Source: Morinoia aosen
Taxonomy: Eukaryota > Arthropoda > Malacostraca > Amphipoda > Talitridae
Assembly: GCA_030386875.1 (NCBI GenBank)
Contig: CM059562.1
Location: forward strand, 46,087,757 to 46,151,756
Length of the DNA stretch: 64,000 bases
Direction of reading: 5' to 3'
The position numbers were made by a program, and so were the translations under genes. Positions within the stretch are counted from its first letter, which is position 1. Each line of letters starts with the position of its first letter. Positions 37,701 to 44,989 of this stretch are shown in pieces. The notes beneath the pieces are model-generated. The model made no database searches. It had not been told where the DNA came from and was given only the letters and a program-made list of their open reading frames with translations.

Positions 37701-40700
37701 AGATTTCAGCAGTGCTTGCGTTATTGATTCGTTGGAAGAGATTGTCAAGACGACAGTGGTCCTTTTTTTAAGAATGAACGGGCGCGACATTTTCTTAACT
37801 TGAGGAATAAGATTGCACAATACTGTCGATATGGTTTTCCAAATACAAATTTAAAGTGAGAAATATTCATTTTCCTAATCTTGCAGGGAAACACATTTTG
37901 GCTCGAGATTTTTTTTTTTCATTTTCGCTGTGAGCCTAGCATTTTTGATCAATCTTCGTCTGCTCACACTGAGGTACAAAAATCAAATATGTGAGTTCGT
38001 TATTTTTTAGTAAAACCAAGGTTTTAACAAATTCGCCACTTCAAGCGCATCTGATGAATTTTTCGACTGAAGAGCGCAGTGGAGCATATTTGTGAAAACA
38101 AACACAAACTGTTTTCAATTTATCACCGTTAAAATTCCCCACGTGTATTAAATTATCGACGGTATCTGTTTCTGAGTTAATTTCAGGTTCAGTAGTTGAG
38201 CTTACGATGTTATCACAATGTCGGAAAATTGATCTATACATCTATATAGAGGCAACTGCACTCAAAAGATTTAATTTTGGCCAGTTGCCAGAATATTACC
38301 TTGGTTTATTTCAAGTGAAAGGAAATAGAAATGGATCTTTTACGCTGACATTTAGCTTTACTTTCAATGTAACGTAAATTTTTGTTTCTGGGTTTGTATT
38401 TCTTCTGCCCTATTCTCCTCGCCAAAACTAAATCTTCCTGACGAGCATTTGAAAAAAGCGCTTCCAATGCTCTGCCAAAGATGGAATGGATTCTAATTTC
38501 TAAATTCTAGAGAAATGAGAAATTATTTTTCATCTACATTTTTCAGTGACGCATCAGTAATTATTTTAGCCAGGCGCCCCAGGCCGCGTCTGGACGAGAT
38601 GATGAGTCTTCTTAAAAAATCTCGCATGAAAAGCTCGGCGTTTTTGAGTGACTTGTGCAACCGAGTCAGCCAGAGTCTGCCAAACTTATGAGCTGCGAAC
38701 GGAGATATTTTATACCTAGAATATGATATTAGTGAAATAGGGATGTAATCACACATCCCTACAGTATAAGATTAACTCAGCTGCGCTACGTTTTAGCGTA
38801 GGAAGCGATTTTCAATAGTTGTATAAATTATTGTGAACGTGAGAGGCTGTGTAGGCAATAAATCATAGAAAAATTCGTTAGGGAATAATTTGGCCCATGT
38901 TTGCTGACTCAGGCACTTATGACGAGCAGCTGCTCATTTGCTTTATAGCAACGTAATAAGGAACGAATATTCTACATACCATACACATATTCAGTGCATT
39001 TTGCCATGAGTAACTAGTTGCATGAATTTCTTGGCCACTTCAACGATTGCTGCAGACGAGCGTGTCATCACTTGCATCGAAATGGTTTGGAAGCAATTTT
39101 GCAAGTTTTCGACAGATTACTAATGTAATCTTATAAATTTAATCTTAAAAAATCAGCTTAAGTAATTAAAATGCTCAATTTTAAGCATTTACAGTATTTT
39201 AAGTTATCCAGTCCAACTGAACAACTGCTTTGTTCTCATACAGTTTTATAAGAGTGTAGCACAACTGACATTCCTTTGTACTGTAAAGAATATGCAAATT
39301 AGTGCAGGCATTTACTAAACTGACTCTATATATACGTCTGGAGAGAAGAGCATTACCTGTAAACATAACTGCTAAGATTGATTTAGATGCCGATTACCCC
39401 CACGTTTATAAATCTCTCACCGAGTCGTGATTGTTTCGTTACTTTGCTACAGATCATGTCAGCCCAATTAATTGGCTATCTAGCGCACAGTGGATGCATG
39501 CATCATGTTAAGTGAAGGTTGTGTGAATCAAAGTTCGCAATAACCTAACTACGCAACCCAACTTAATGTAGCCTTGTCTAACTAAACTTAACATAAACTT
39601 TTTAATTAACACCTTCCTACATGAAATTTGTCTGACAAAGCCAGTAGATCACTGGACCGTGTGAACGTACACATATAGAGCGATTTTTTTGATGGCACCA
39701 GCTTTTTGAGTTCAATTTTTCCTAAAAATAATTCAAGATGATTATATTTTCGTATGAGCATGTTTTCGATCGAAATATATGTGCAATACATACTGTATAT
39801 CGAAACGTAAGCATGTATATATATTAGATTTAAATATATATAAGATTTAAATATATATATAAACGTATAAACGCATGTGGAAATTGAGTTTCAGGGATGA
39901 AAAATTTCAATATGATTTATTTTAAATCAAGTTCAACACTATTATTAAACTAAAAATTTAAAAGTGAAGAAAATTATAATAATATTAGTCAATTTATTCA
40001 AAAATCCAAAAATCGAAAACGTTTCGGAGACCAGCTGTAAAATATAAAGTCTGGTTGATTAAACGCTTCCATAAAAGCACGTTCGAAAATAAATTTCAGA
40101 CCATAAAAAAAAGAAACAATTTTGCATTAATTCTCAAAAAGGGATACGAGCTGAGCATTTTGTTTGAAATTGTTTTTTCCTTGAAAATATGCAAAAATTC
40201 TAAAATCAAAATCATAAAATGAACTGTCAATTATTTTAAAATCATCAAGACGAATAAAATCATCTAGACGACTTTAATTCACGGGCTATTTTTCATCGTA
40301 CCGGTAACTTGCTGGCTCATTCTCCTCATTCAGCAATGCGGAGCTATGCCGAGAAGTGCAGTGAAATTATTCTTGGCAATGTTTTTGAAGAAATTAACAG
40401 TTCTTTTCATGATTTTGATTATAAAATCTTAGTATATTTTTAAGGAACAGTCAATTTCAAACAACATGCTCAGCTCGAATGACCTTCAGATAGTAAATGT
40501 ATATTTTTCTTCGTTTGTATAGTCTGGAATTTATTATCGATTGTGCTTTTATGCATGCGTTGAATTGATCATACTTTGTATTTTACAGAACTGATTCTGA
40601 AGCTGGTCTCCGAAACGTTTTCGATTTTTTTTAAATGGTTGGTTTTATATGCATTTTTTCGCTATTAAATGTTTAGTAAATCTGCGAGTTAAGGAAAGCG

Positions 40701-40884
40701 AACATCTGTTTCAACTTCATTAATATGCACATTGTTTTAAAAAATTCCAAACTTTGGTAGGGAATACTCATAAGAAATGCAACGGAAGCAGGCGACGTTA
40801 AATACCTGCCCACAGCACGGCAGCGAGGAGAGCTGGGCAGCCTCGGCCACCGCCGCCGCAGCGACGCCTGCCAGCACGCTCCAT
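7538..40884 (-). CDS. beat: Beaten-path-like secreted two-Ig-domain protein, six-exon model (439 aa)
   Basis: Proposed coding join on the minus strand: 40884-40806, 22859-22355, 19822-19597, 18056-17921, 15868-15723, 7765-7538 (79+505+226+136+146+228 nt, 440 codons with TAA). Splice phases are 1, 2, 0, 1, 0 and every junction keeps frame. Residues 1-27 are a signal peptide, 28-194 a cysteine-free extension, about 200-316 Ig1 (C225, W241, Y292, C294) and about 316-410 Ig2 (C345, W358, C406). The Ig1 pattern YTVNWWRG, F-Y-Y and TSGTYKCEV-AEGPAF is typical of the Beat family. NxS/T sites occur at 222, 283, 344, 403 and 409. There is no transmembrane segment after Ig2, so secretion is inferred. 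Drosophila Beat proteins act in motor-axon guidance and bind Sidestep-type partners; the paralog here is not assigned. Introns of 8 and 18 kb carry many repeats. The two 5' exons are less certain than the four Ig exons. Confidence 0.8.
8059..8127 (+). repeat. 26-bp direct repeat around an AT palindrome
   Basis: ATTCCTGCCCATTCGAACAC with ATTAATAC-like continuation occurs twice, separated by the palindromic AATACTATATATTAGTATT. This looks like a local duplication. Confidence 0.7.
8640..9440 (-). pseudogene. Penelope-like element remnant (thumb/linker, GIY-YIG, 3' terminal hairpin)
   Basis: Minus-strand translation gives FVKLPYFGDQSLKLSKDV, then VNNFSFGSLFRFKDKL, the usual Penelope-like linker after the reverse transcriptase. 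After a frame change it gives TRVSEHAGRSCKTGLPLGSP, the conserved GIY-YIG nuclease core. After another change it gives ESLHIYKMKPTLNDTQSAF, the usual C-terminus. Several frameshifts and stops make it nonfunctional. The end at 8646-8671 reads GAAGATGGAC, a short loop, GTCCGAAACG, the terminal hairpin common in these elements. The catalytic RT domain is missing, so this is a 5'-truncated copy. Confidence 0.8.
11654..11777 (+). repeat. 33-bp tandem repeat, 3.8 copies
   Basis: The unit starts CCTATACCCTATAAGGTCAA and ends TGTCTATAAGATC. Three copies are identical and the fourth diverges at its end. Near-identity implies recent expansion. Confidence 0.95.
12450..12822 (-). repeat. Left inverted arm of the Penelope-like element
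   Basis: The reverse complement matches 13486-13860 closely, including GATCGCTGAGC, the block around CAAGGCTAGGACAACCACCC and the terminal CGAAACG hairpin. Small differences show the arms have aged separately. Confidence 0.85.
13486..13860 (+). repeat. Right inverted arm of the Penelope-like element
   Basis: It covers the C-terminal part of the GIY-YIG region and the tail. The terminal motif at 13816-13842 is CTGATGATAGGATTTATCAC then GAAACGT, a hammerhead-like core. Confidence 0.85.
14404..14560. promoter_or_regulatory. Candidate intronic enhancer with TCF-type sites
   Basis: A GC-rich island inside an AT-rich intron. It contains CAATTAAG, CCAATAAAGC and CCTTTGATCTTTGATG (14463-14478); the last includes a consensus TCF/Pangolin site and a second TTTGATG core. 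No open frame with family similarity is seen. The function is inferred from motifs only. Confidence 0.3.
15723..15868 (-). CDS. Beat-like gene, first half of Ig domain 2
   Basis: Acceptor GTGAGCAG|TG and donor CCT|GTGAGT bound 146 nt, GC-rich compared with the AT-rich intron. The first two bases complete the previous phase-1 codon as GTG (Val), giving VPPETVSIKTLWDG. It continues with YRVGDPVELNCTAEGAKPRA and then DLSWYMNGRP. Y-x-V-G-D-x-V-x-L-N-C-T, followed by K-P-x-A-x-L-x-W-Y-x-N, is the usual start of Beat Ig2 (C345, W358). It ends in phase 0. The acceptor tract is GT-rich and not strongly pyrimidine, but the frame and homology leave little doubt. Confidence 0.9.
15869..17920 (-). other. 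Intron 4 of the Beat-like gene
   Basis: About 2 kb of AT-rich sequence between Ig1 and Ig2 exons. No repeat, transposon or regulatory block was recognised. Confidence 0.75.
17921..18056 (-). CDS. Beat-like gene, second half of Ig domain 1
   Basis: The acceptor TTTACACTCGCAG|GAA and donor ATAG|GTAAGG bound 136 nt. The product begins EAFSTESTIRLKNVS and continues EKTSGTYKCEVMAEGPAF. The T-S-G-x-Y-x-C motif of the Ig F strand (Y292, C294) followed by EV-AEGP-F is characteristic of Beat Ig1. It starts in phase 0, matching the previous donor, and ends in phase 1. GC is higher than in the surrounding intron, as expected for a conserved exon. Confidence 0.9.
18057..19596 (-). other. Intron 3 of the Beat-like gene
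   Basis: AT-rich, about 1.5 kb. A more complex stretch at 18850-19090 may be an old repeat but matched nothing I know. Confidence 0.75.
19597..19822 (-). CDS. Beat-like gene, first half of Ig domain 1
   Basis: Acceptor CTCTGTTCAG|T and donor GAT|GTGAGA flank 226 nt in frame. The peptide starts QGSLEETIVQITELDVPE and contains EDVNLSCHFKL, with the B-strand Cys (residue 225 of the model), LYTVNWWRGTNQFYNYK with the core Trp (241), then FTFEGISVD. The spacing and the Y-V-x-W-W-x-G-x-x-x-F-Y-x-Y pattern match the first Ig of Beat proteins. The exon ends in phase 0 just after GISVD, where Beat genes commonly place an intron. The reverse strand is also open here but shows no family similarity. Confidence 0.9.
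20989..22177. mobile_element. Nonautonomous inverted-repeat element, 1.19 kb, AAC-rich subterminal repeats
   Basis: The ends match as 25-bp terminal inverted repeats (20989-21013 and 22153-22177) of the form GTACRCCTTTTCTCG followed by TTTTATAACC, differing at one base. Read inwards from both ends, each arm carries many spaced TAACAAC/GCAACA-type motifs, at about 21030-21340 and 21880-22140. No transposase frame is present. The target duplication is unclear. The middle holds the hairpin at 21415-21605. Repeated subterminal motifs of this kind are typical of cut-and-paste elements. Confidence 0.7.
21415..21605. repeat. Inverted ATTCGGGATTT-type repeat forming a hairpin
   Basis: The left side reads ATCCCGAATGTCAAAATTCC and variants. 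The right side has several TTCGGGATTTTGA/TTCGGGATTTCGACATTCG variants in reverse complement. A spacer of about 70 bp separates them. It lies at the centre of the 1.2-kb inverted-repeat element and may be its core or a nested insertion. Confidence 0.7.
22355..22859 (-). CDS. Beat-like gene, cysteine-free N-terminal extension exon
   Basis: This 505-nt block is open in one frame between an acceptor (GGTTTTTCAG|GT) and a consensus donor (CCAA|GTAAGT). It starts with 2 nt and ends with 2 nt of split codons. It therefore fits both the phase-1 signal exon upstream and the Ig1 exon downstream, which starts with 1 nt; a direct signal-to-Ig1 join would break frame. It encodes 167 full residues rich in S, N, R, P, D and Q with no cysteine, and has NTS, NSS, NET and NLS sequons, so it looks like a disordered, possibly glycosylated extracellular segment. 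Local GC is near 50%, above the flanks. Beat proteins usually begin Ig1 soon after the signal peptide, so this length is unusual. It could instead belong to another gene or be skipped in some isoforms. Confidence 0.5.
24259..24291. repeat. Short perfect-stem hairpin
   Basis: GTAGCTC-CGGGAA and TTCCCG-AGCTAC are complementary around a 7-base loop with one bulged base. A second small stem, GAGTAT-GAG-ATACTC, follows at about 24310. No T-run or gene end is adjacent. Confidence 0.7.
27442..29149. mobile_element. Probable solo LTR, 1708 bp
   Basis: It starts TGTAGTG and ends CACCACA, a short imperfect inverted repeat of TG...CA type. AATG flanks both ends (27438-27441 and 29150-29153) as a 4-bp target duplication. 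Inside are a tandem array of about nine 78-bp units and a GC-rich half (28390-29140). No retroviral-type frame or primer-binding site follows, so it looks like a solo LTR left by recombination. A TATA-like GCCTTATGTAGG is at about 28880. The family (Gypsy or BEL/Pao) is not assigned. Alternatively it could be a complex element ending in TG/CA by chance. Confidence 0.6.
27665..28382. repeat. 78-bp tandem repeat, about 9 copies, inside the probable LTR
   Basis: Each 78-bp unit is a dimer of two related halves, both containing TGATTGAARCACAATCCTAT. One half is followed by GCGAGAATAG and the other by TCGGGAATGACG. The array leaves a long open frame on the minus strand (27754-28380) repeating FQSLRHSRIGLCFNHH. 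That is a by-product of a period divisible by three. Confidence 0.95.
29154..29875. other. AT-rich spacer, no gene seen
   Basis: Sequence between the probable LTR and the TTAGG-like satellite; nothing recognised beyond an AT-rich tract near 29620-29670. Confidence 0.5.
29876..30447 (+). repeat. TTAGG-like satellite, left block
   Basis: Runs of TAGGATAGG/TTAGGTTAGG alternate with a longer conserved segment, GGTAATGTTGAC followed by GAATTTTTTCACGGGTCCAC. The longer segment recurs near 29811, 30026, 30162, 30270 and 30410. The overall period is about 110-150 bp and irregular. It continues after the insertion as the right block. Confidence 0.9.
30448..31268. mobile_element. 821-bp inverted-repeat element inserted in the satellite
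   Basis: Ends TTGAGGGTACTGTACACC and the reverse complement of CGTACAC..CCTCAA match as imperfect terminal repeats of the form TTGAGGNNACYGTACACYTTTTTTC. The element sharply interrupts the TTAGG-like array. Its interior is unique AT-rich sequence with no transposase. The GTACACYTTTT end resembles the ends of the element at 20989-22177, suggesting related families. Confidence 0.65.
31269..32200 (+). repeat. TTAGG-like satellite, right block
   Basis: The same composite as the left block. TCACGGGTCCAC-type segments lie near 31342, 31604, 31727, 31898, 32049 and 32170, alternating with TTAGGATAGG runs. A clean run of GGATA repeats is at about 31770-31815. Confidence 0.9.
32230..32640 (+). pseudogene. 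Tc1/mariner transposase fragment (C-terminal)
   Basis: Translation gives ILNEGTFEHMDWPPKFPDLN followed by PIENLMDGLDRNVRSS. This is the block with the last catalytic acidic residue region (W-P-x-x-x-P-D-L-N-P-I-E-x-x) of Tc1-like transposases. Stops and frame changes surround it. Only the last third of the protein is present. It directly precedes a second, less conserved relic. Confidence 0.8.
32690..33620 (+). pseudogene. Second Tc1-like transposase relic, nearly full length but decayed
   Basis: In shifting plus-strand frames: NHLTSDEDHLDKIIKFWNRV (then VRSFESKIELF), YRGSSFMAWGCFSVLGVYGT, and FQQDNYPKHTVKL. These match, in order, the W-x-x-V-x-x-S-D-E-S, V-x-W-G-x-F and F-Q-Q-D-N-x-P-K-H-T motifs. 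The first catalytic Asp is lost (SFES) and the SPDLNP block is unrecognisable. Many stops are present, so the copy is inactive. Confidence 0.7.
34346..34702. repeat. 37-bp GC-rich tandem repeat, about 9.5 copies
   Basis: The unit is GGGCGCTACCGCTGCCGCTA followed by CACGCTCTAATTGTAGT. Copies are almost identical apart from AAG/ACG alternation and single changes. The array is flanked by the direct repeat TGAAATG (34339-34345 and 34703-34709). No frame of interest is seen. Confidence 0.95.
35305..35467 (+). promoter_or_regulatory. TATA/CCAAT promoter with a downstream donor site
   Basis: GAACCAATCAGAGGGCG (35311 on) lies about 70 bp upstream of GGTATAAAAGG (TATA at 35385-35393). A start would be expected near 35415-35430. 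About 40-50 bp later GGGAG|GTGAGA could be a 5' splice site (35467/35468). No coding exon was found downstream on the plus strand. It may drive a noncoding transcript or belong to a transposon or LTR. Confidence 0.4.
36168..36417 (+). repeat. 84-bp tandem triplication
   Basis: Three copies start at 36168, 36252 and 36337. Each begins TTCYAATCT, contains TTTGACGTGACCATTCATT and later GATTCATTTCATGTG. Divergence is moderate. Confidence 0.85.
38549..38689 (+). CDS. Possible plus-strand terminal exon (unrecognised)
   Basis: A strong acceptor, TTTTTCATCTACATTTTTCAG at 38528-38548, is followed by a frame of 46 codons to TGA: GASVIILARR-like start (DASVIILARRPRPRLDEMMS), then LLKKSRMKSSAFLSDLC and a C-terminal NRVSQSLPNL. 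GC is above the flanks. The product is basic and matches no family I recognise, and no upstream exon was found. It would be nested in the Beat-like intron on the opposite strand. The opposite strand is also open, so chance is a real possibility. Confidence 0.2.
40008..40629. mobile_element. 622-bp foldback element with Penelope-type ends
   Basis: The ends are 29-bp perfect inverted repeats (40008-40036 and 40601-40629) containing CGAAAACGTTTCGGAGACCA. Complementarity continues inward with gaps across both arms of about 300 bp; for example GAGCTGAGCATTTTGTTTGA (about 40149-40168) pairs with the reverse complement of TCAAACAACATGCTCAGCTC. Read outward, each end is TCTGAAGCTGGTCTCCGAAACG, close to the terminal hairpin of the Penelope-like copies here. 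It has no coding capacity. It lies about 180 bp from the signal exon. Confidence 0.8.
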
Positions 40885-40933
40885 CTCCGCTCCGTCGCAC
40901 CCCCCGTGCCAAGCCTTAACTTTTTGCTCTAAT
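40806..40933 (-). CDS. Beat-like gene, exon with 5' UTR end, start codon and signal peptide
   Basis: The minus strand has a strong acceptor (T-rich tract then TTGTTTCAG) ending at 40934, 49 nt of leader, ATG at 40884-40882, then 26 codons and a CAG|GTATTT donor at 40806/40805. The residues are MERAGRRRCGGGG followed by RGCPALLAAVLWA. A basic n-region, a short hydrophobic core and small residues after it fit a signal peptide. The donor is phase 1, which is what the acceptor at 22859 needs, and the junction codon becomes Gly. The frame is open back to the acceptor, so an upstream start in an earlier exon cannot be excluded. The acceptor implies at least one more 5' exon further right. Alternative: first coding exon of an unrelated minus-strand gene. 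Confidence 0.55.
40885..40933 (-). other. 5' UTR portion of the Beat-like start exon
   Basis: Minus-strand leader between the acceptor at 40934 and the ATG. It has no in-frame stop, so it could be coding if the true start lies in an earlier exon. Confidence 0.45.
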
Positions 40934-42960
40934 CTGAAACAAGAAAATAAAATCATCAGTCCAATTCGGGTACAGGAACTGTAGTTACTCTCTTCCGCTG
41001 CTCTGATAAATTACTGAAGTGAAATCAGCTTGCAGGTCCTTGTGTACGTCCTTGTGCAGGTCGTTATTTTTCTCAAACACGAAATGTAGAGTGCGGTTTC
41101 GGATTAGTGCATAATATTACCTAGCAACCATTCGGAACATTAGAAATGGAGTGGAAATTTTGAAAATATATTGCAAACAAAAATAGGAAACTTTCACTTA
41201 TCTTGCTCCTGAAGTTTGTCTTTTGAGCTATTTGAAGAAAACGATACACTTCAACGCCGAGGCATAGTAGTGAAAAAGAAACACTACCTAGTAAAGAGAT
41301 AAGCACTACTAAAATTAAGATTTCAATTCATTGGAATACTCAATTTGAGGCTAAAGCAATTAAAGTCTGAGGCACACAAGTAAGTCTGTGGTCTTTATAA
41401 CCTTTAGCCAGCTCATATTGAAAGAAAATTTCAAAATTTAGGAACATGAAATGGGTCTGAATCGACATATATGTAAGTTTCTATGGAGAATATCATCCTA
41501 CAATCAGTGAAATGGTAATCAAAATGACTACCAATCAATGAAAGGAAATTTTATTGACAATTTTATTTTAAAGACAAGCTGCAACGTAAATGAGCCTTTA
41601 CATCCGGAGCAGAACTGCTTGAACTTCGTAAATTAAACAGTCGCTCATACATTATGTACGGATACAAACTAATAAACCCATCGTTTCTACTCATAGTATT
41701 GAGATTCTGACAAGCATCAGTGTCACAGTGCAAAACTTTTTCATAGATGAGAGCCTACGTAACTTAACAGACACTCAATTTGTAAAAAAATGAATATTTT
41801 CCTTCGATAAGTGATGAGTCTATTCCATATCGTAAGGAAACAATCTTCAAAAATCAAAACAAGACTTAGTGATATTGTGAACAAGCATTGACGGAAATGA
41901 AAAATCACTTTTATCGTTACGCTTCAAGCAGAGACTATATACCAACGGAAAAAGTGAGGCCCAAACATGAAGGATTTTTTGCAGGCACACTTAAGAAAAG
42001 AAGTCCTGATGCCCATGATGAGAAGTAGTGCATTTTTTAAACGATTGAATCGATGAGGCATACTATGCACACGGACCAAAACGCTGTAGCGAATAGATAA
42101 GGGTCGTAACGGCTCCTAGGCAAAGAACAGTGACTTTCTTCATCACTTCGTGTCATTCCTTGCTGATGGGGATGACTTTCCCCATAAAACAATGATTTTG
42201 GAGCTTTATCAAGAAATTTGATCCCTATACAAGGTACGGTTCAATTTCAAATCCTACCGATTGCGATAAAATATTTTTCCCAATAAAATAATAAGAAGAG
42301 GAGTCATGAAAATTAAAAAGCTTCTTAGTTTCTCGGTGATATTTACATTAAAGAGCAGAAGCGGAGGTTAAACCTGGACTAAATAACAACGGTTTGGACT
42401 ATTCTCATGACAACGAACATTGCCTTATTAGTACTTTCATGAGACACTGAATTTAAGCTCACGTCTCAGGTGCTGCAAATTTTTCCGCAAGAGCAAACTT
42501 ACATACCTATTGAGGTAGTACTTCCGAAATACATTCAGTGTAGAGCGAAGAATATGCTATGCTTCTGAAACATAAGTAATTCATGCATAAAAGTATCGAA
42601 GAATCAGAAATTAAGTAACGCTGAACTCAATACAAGCGATACTTCAAACTGAGATGTCGCACTATTCAGCAGCGTAATTAAAAATATGCATGGTAAAATT
42701 GATACTTGCAGGTCATGAAAATGTATTCAATTCTGCCTTAGCTCGCAGTGTCTCGAACCAACACAACGTCGTCTTTGCATTTCAAAAAGGATGTCGGTAC
42801 ACTTACATACCAATTTACATGATCGTACGAATCTTCGATGATCACATTTGCGTATCTGAAGGAGGTCATCCGGCGATTTCTAAATTTTGATCCGATTGGT
42901 CTGATATTTTGCCAGTATGTGTATTTGTTGAAAAAAAACTATTTTACTCCTAACTTTTTT
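40934..42960. other. AT-rich region upstream of the start exon, no gene seen
   Basis: No convincing promoter or further 5' exon could be assigned next to the acceptor at 40934. Frames are short. Confidence 0.5.
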
Positions 42961-43765
42961 CGATTTAGGCCTTAGTTTTCGAAGAAAAAAAATGAAAATA
43001 TCAGTTTTCAGTTAATTTTTTTTCAAAAGAATAGAAGTCGGTGAGTTTTCATGCTAGGAAAAAACAGAAACAGTTTTAAAAATCCTTGTCAAATTTTAAA
43101 CTAACTAAAGCTCGTGAATTTTATATTTTTGTTTTCGTTTTTTTGTATATGCGATATTTGATCACTAACAGAAATAAACACAAATTTTTGGTTTTGAAGT
43201 GTGTTTGAAAAACATAACTGTACAAATTTGGGAATCAAAGAGCTTTAGTTTGTCAGAAATGTTCCAAGGATTCTAAAACTGTTTTTGTTTTTTCCTAGCA
43301 TTAAAACTGACTGACTTCTATTCTTTTGAGTGTTGAAAATGAGGGGTTTCCAGTATAAGCCAAATACAAAATGTTGTGTTGAAGTGTAATATAATGGAGA
43401 ATAATTGTAATTGAAAGCTGTTTTCGTGTTTTTCCGATTATCTTTATGCATAATTTCATATTTACACACTGAATGGTAAATTAGAAAAAAAAATCTATTT
43501 CATTTATTGAAGTATGGTAATTTTTTAATTGTGGTCTGATTTTTCTGAAATTTGAATATTATATGTAATTTTTAAAAAGAAACACGTTTTGTTCCATTCA
43601 GTTGGTTCGATTTAGGCCTTAGTTTTTGAAAAAAATCGAAATGTTAATTTTTCAGTTCATTTTTGGGGGTAATGCAAATGAATAGAAGTCAATGAGTTTT
43701 CATGCTAAAACAAAACCAAAGACAGTTTTGGAATCCTTCAAACATTTCTAACAAACTAAAACTAC
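42961..43765. repeat. Three-part repeat cluster: direct and inverted copies
   Basis: A block starting CGATTTAGGCCTTAGTTTT and holding GAATAGAAGTC..GAGTTTTCATGCTA occurs at 42961-43105 and again at 43608-43762. An inverted partial copy lies between them at 43236-43335 (TAGCAT..GACTTCTATTC). The first and second parts can fold on each other. Probably an old transposon with rearranged ends. Confidence 0.75.
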
Positions 43766-44989
43766 TAGATTTTTACTTTTCCGTTTTGTTTTCTTTTTAT
43801 TTGGGGTCAAACATTCATGATTTTTGATCCCCTTACACCCCCATGGGAGGGGGAGATCTAATACCTGTAACCCATAAAATTTTTGGGCACAACAATCTAT
43901 CCCCTAAGGATACTTTTTCAGCGAAAAAGAAAAATTGGCCCATCGGGCCGACAGGGGCCTCGGAGGCATACTTAACCGTAGCAGTGAAATAAACATTGTG
44001 TAAAACTACTTTTTTCTCAGTTGCGTAGAGCTCGTGAAACTCAAGAAAAGTGTAATCTAAATGATAAAATGCGTTGACTGTAGGAGCACCGACAATGGAG
44101 TACTGGTGGGGCCACCTGCTAACAGTTTTCTTCTGTCTGATATTAATGTCTTGAATGTTATCACGACTTTTGCGTAATTTTAATCGCGCTACAACCGGTC
44201 TCTAAATCACAGTACTCGACAGTGAGAGATGCACTTTCAACAATCTTCATCCTGAGTTATCCCTTTTTTATTTCTTTAAATGAAAACATGTGATGTGAAA
44301 ATTTCATTAACTGTCTCAACTTTCACTCTCGATTCCTGTTTAATTGTTATCATTCATTTATCTTTGAATTTACTGGTAGCATCGGGATTTTCTTGAAATT
44401 ACACCAATTCTGTAAAATAAGTAATGAGTTTTTTTCTATCAAAACCCACACATAAAAATTCCAAAATGATGAAGAACTGATATAACGCATACACATAAAT
44501 AGAGTTGAAGGAGCCTATTTTTCTTACGGAATGAAGTTTCAGAGTAATTGTATCGTAAGCCGCAGTCCGTGATTTCCAAATGAATGCCTGCTGGCAAAGT
44601 AGTCCTGAATGTGAGCAAATATGAAAATACACCGACCCCGATCACGAGCACCGTTTGCTCGGGAACGAGCTACCGGTGCCTGTTTCCCATTAACTTCACA
44701 ACTAATCTAAACAAGCGTCGAGCTGAAAAAATCGAGCAATAAACTGTGAAGTCTAAATTTAAAATCTGACAATGAAATCTTATTATAAACTAAAATTTAA
44801 CTATAAACTATGATAAATAAACTGAGTTTAAATTTATTTACCAAAAACTAGAGCATCAAACTACAATAGGTCTAAATGCCACCGGAAGCTCAATTCAAGA
44901 GAAAAAGAATACTGAATTTCCCCGGTGCATTGTTGAATGTTCATTTATTGAGGAGAACAGGGAGGTATGTCTTACCATTATCGGCGGAT

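Larger units (their letters stand above)
22860..40805 (-). other. Intron 1 of the Beat-like gene (about 18 kb), repeat hub
   Basis: The intron between the signal exon and the extension exon holds most of the window's repeats. Long unlabelled parts (22.9-24.2, 25-26.6, 36.7-38.5 and 38.8-40.0 kb) are AT-rich with no gene seen. GC-richer patches with no family match lie at 24640-24900 (CTCTCTCC-rich), 26630-26870 and 35900-36150. Confidence 0.5.
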
